Shown piece by piece: positions 5,474 to 5,994 of a stretch of 5,994 nt of DNA; within the stretch, counting starts at the first letter, position 1; the number at the start of each line of letters is the position of its first letter. A model generated the notes under the pieces. That model saw only the letters and a list, made by a program, of their open reading frames with translations. It searched no databases and was not told where the DNA came from. The translations under genes and the position numbers were made by a program. Source of the DNA: CAYFZR01 sp046760505 [NCBI: Candidatus Hydrothermarchaeota archaeon] (GTDB taxonomy: Archaea > CAYFZR01); assembly GCA_046760505.1 (NCBI GenBank), contig JBHIEG010000061.1:1-5994 (forward strand), written 5' to 3'.

Positions 5474-5508
5474 CAACTATAGTTAGAGATAGAAAACTTT
5501 ATCATTTG

Positions 5509-5518
5509 CTCTTTAAAA
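5509..5518 (-). promoter_or_regulatory. probable TATA box for the small Cys-rich protein gene
   Basis: On the minus strand TTTTTAAAG sits about 50 bases before the ATG at 5460. A start about 25 bases downstream of it (near 5488) would give a leader of roughly 28 bases, enough to carry the GAGGTGG ribosome-binding site. It lies just past the U-rich terminator region of the PEGA gene, consistent with a new transcription unit beginning here. Confidence 0.4.
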
Positions 5519-5522
5519 AAGG

Positions 5523-5560
5523 AAAAAAATCCCGCATCCAATTACCAAAAAACCAAAAAT
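5523..5560 (-). terminator. U-rich terminator region after the PEGA gene
   Basis: Just after the TAG stop, the minus strand has successive T runs (5 T's at 5559-5555, 6 at 5552-5547 and 7 at 5529-5523) without a clear hairpin. Archaeal transcription terminates on such U-tracts, so this is probably the end of the PEGA transcript. Confidence 0.5.
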
Positions 5561-5567
5561 AAAGTTT

Positions 5568-5994
5568 CTACTTCCATCGTCTTGGGTACATTCTTCTTCG
5601 GCGTCCAATTGATATTTTCTTCCAGTATACCCCAATCACTGCCAAGGACAATATCCCAAAACAAAACAAAGCAATTAATAGATAATCCAAGGGCTTTTTA
5701 GTTGTAACTGAAGTTGATACAAGCGTCGCATTTTCATAGACTTCTTCTCCAGACTTCACGGTTATTTCCTTTATATAATCCTTATATCCCTCTTTTGTAA
5801 GCTTTATTATATAATTGCCAGGCTGAATACTAAGTTCTAGAGGAGTTTTTCCCTTGTAGTTGTCATTGAGATATACACTTGCATCAGAGGGATCAGAAGA
5901 GACAACGATTTTTCCTGACTTAGGTGTGAGAACTGCTACTTCATAGACTTCTTCTCCAGACTTCACGGTTATTTCCTTTATATAATCCTTATAT
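5568..5994 (-). CDS. PEGA-repeat surface protein, C-terminally anchored (5' end outside window)
   Basis: This is the last 141 residues of a longer protein. The frame stays open to the right edge, so the apparent GTG start near 5966 is an internal Val codon. A complete PEGA domain is seen: GKIVVSSDPSDASVYLNDNY (visible residues 27-46), then the PEGA-like GKTPLE turn (48-53), PGNYIIKLTKEGY and KDYIKEITVKSGEEVYE. The same YKDYIKEITVKSGEEVYE also opens the visible part, 69 residues earlier, so at least two tandem PEGA units exist. A short Thr/Ser/Val linker (STSVTTKKP) leads to one transmembrane helix (about 102-124) and an Arg/Lys-rich tail (GRRRRMYPRRWK) that should stay in the cytoplasm. PEGA domains are beta-rich modules common in archaeal and bacterial surface proteins, so this is probably an envelope or adhesive protein displayed outside. 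The N-terminus, signal peptide and number of repeats cannot be seen. Confidence 0.88.
   Translation of the reverse strand, partial: YKDYIKEITVKSGEEVYEVAVLTPKSGKIVVSSDPSDASVYLNDNYKGKTPLELSIQPGNYIIKLTKEGYKDYIKEITVKSGEEVYENATLVSTSVTTKKPLDYLLIALFCFGILSLAVIGVYWKKISIGRRRRMYPRRWK
5733..5994 (-). repeat. tandem PEGA-unit repeat, 207-base period, 55 bases identical
   Basis: The stretches 5733-5787 and 5940-5994 are identical base for base over 55 positions and offset by 207 bases, exactly 69 codons. The second copy runs off the window, so the identity may extend further. They encode the end of one PEGA unit and the same segment of the next. Identity at synonymous positions points to recent duplication or gene conversion. 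Confidence 0.92.

Noticed and set aside
5733-5994. The 207-base repeat as a CRISPR array or mobile-element end
   Set aside because: The repeats lie in frame inside a PEGA coding sequence and their period equals the protein domain length.

Overview
The window looks archaeal, most likely from a euryarchaeal, anaerobic lineage with an AT-rich genome. This rests on TATA-like boxes placed about 25 bases before starts, an apparently leaderless gene, strong GGAGG/GAGGTG ribosome-binding sites on other genes, a stand-alone ThiI-type sulfurtransferase domain with the CxxC used by archaeal enzymes, a small TBP-like protein, an NfeD-family protein and a PEGA-repeat surface protein. I cannot fix the genus. 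A methanogen, an ANME-type archaeon or an Archaeoglobales relative are all possible.

Left part (minus strand, 46-2992). A two-gene operon encodes an unrecognised membrane protein of about eight helices followed by a NapH/MauN-type membrane polyferredoxin. Together they suggest a membrane redox module, possibly coupled to transport. After a gene-poor AT-rich gap (1595-2059) comes a 310-residue membrane protein. Its first half carries a CCAHH motif between helices. Its second half is an extracytoplasmic domain with a GGHHR motif that begins directly after a helix ending in a lipobox-like ISGC. It looks like a fusion of two proteins and may handle metal.

Middle part (plus strand, 3377-4831). 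A basic soluble orphan protein is preceded by two tiny overlapping ORFs. It is followed by a tight two-gene unit: an 87-residue protein resembling one repeat of TATA-binding protein, and a ThiI-like PP-loop protein that lacks the usual THUMP half. The small protein could serve as the RNA- or substrate-recognition partner of the truncated ThiI.

Right part (minus strand, 4892-5994). An NfeD-type membrane/OB-fold protein lies downstream of a 51-residue single-helix protein with a CGGCHGGH motif (5305-5460), which is easy to miss because of its size. The 3' end of a PEGA-repeat protein runs off the right edge. Its gene contains a perfect 55-base repeat at a period of 207 bases (69 codons).

No rRNA, tRNA, CRISPR array, transposase or integrase is visible. 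A recurring theme is small Cys/His-rich membrane proteins, but no single pathway joins all the genes.
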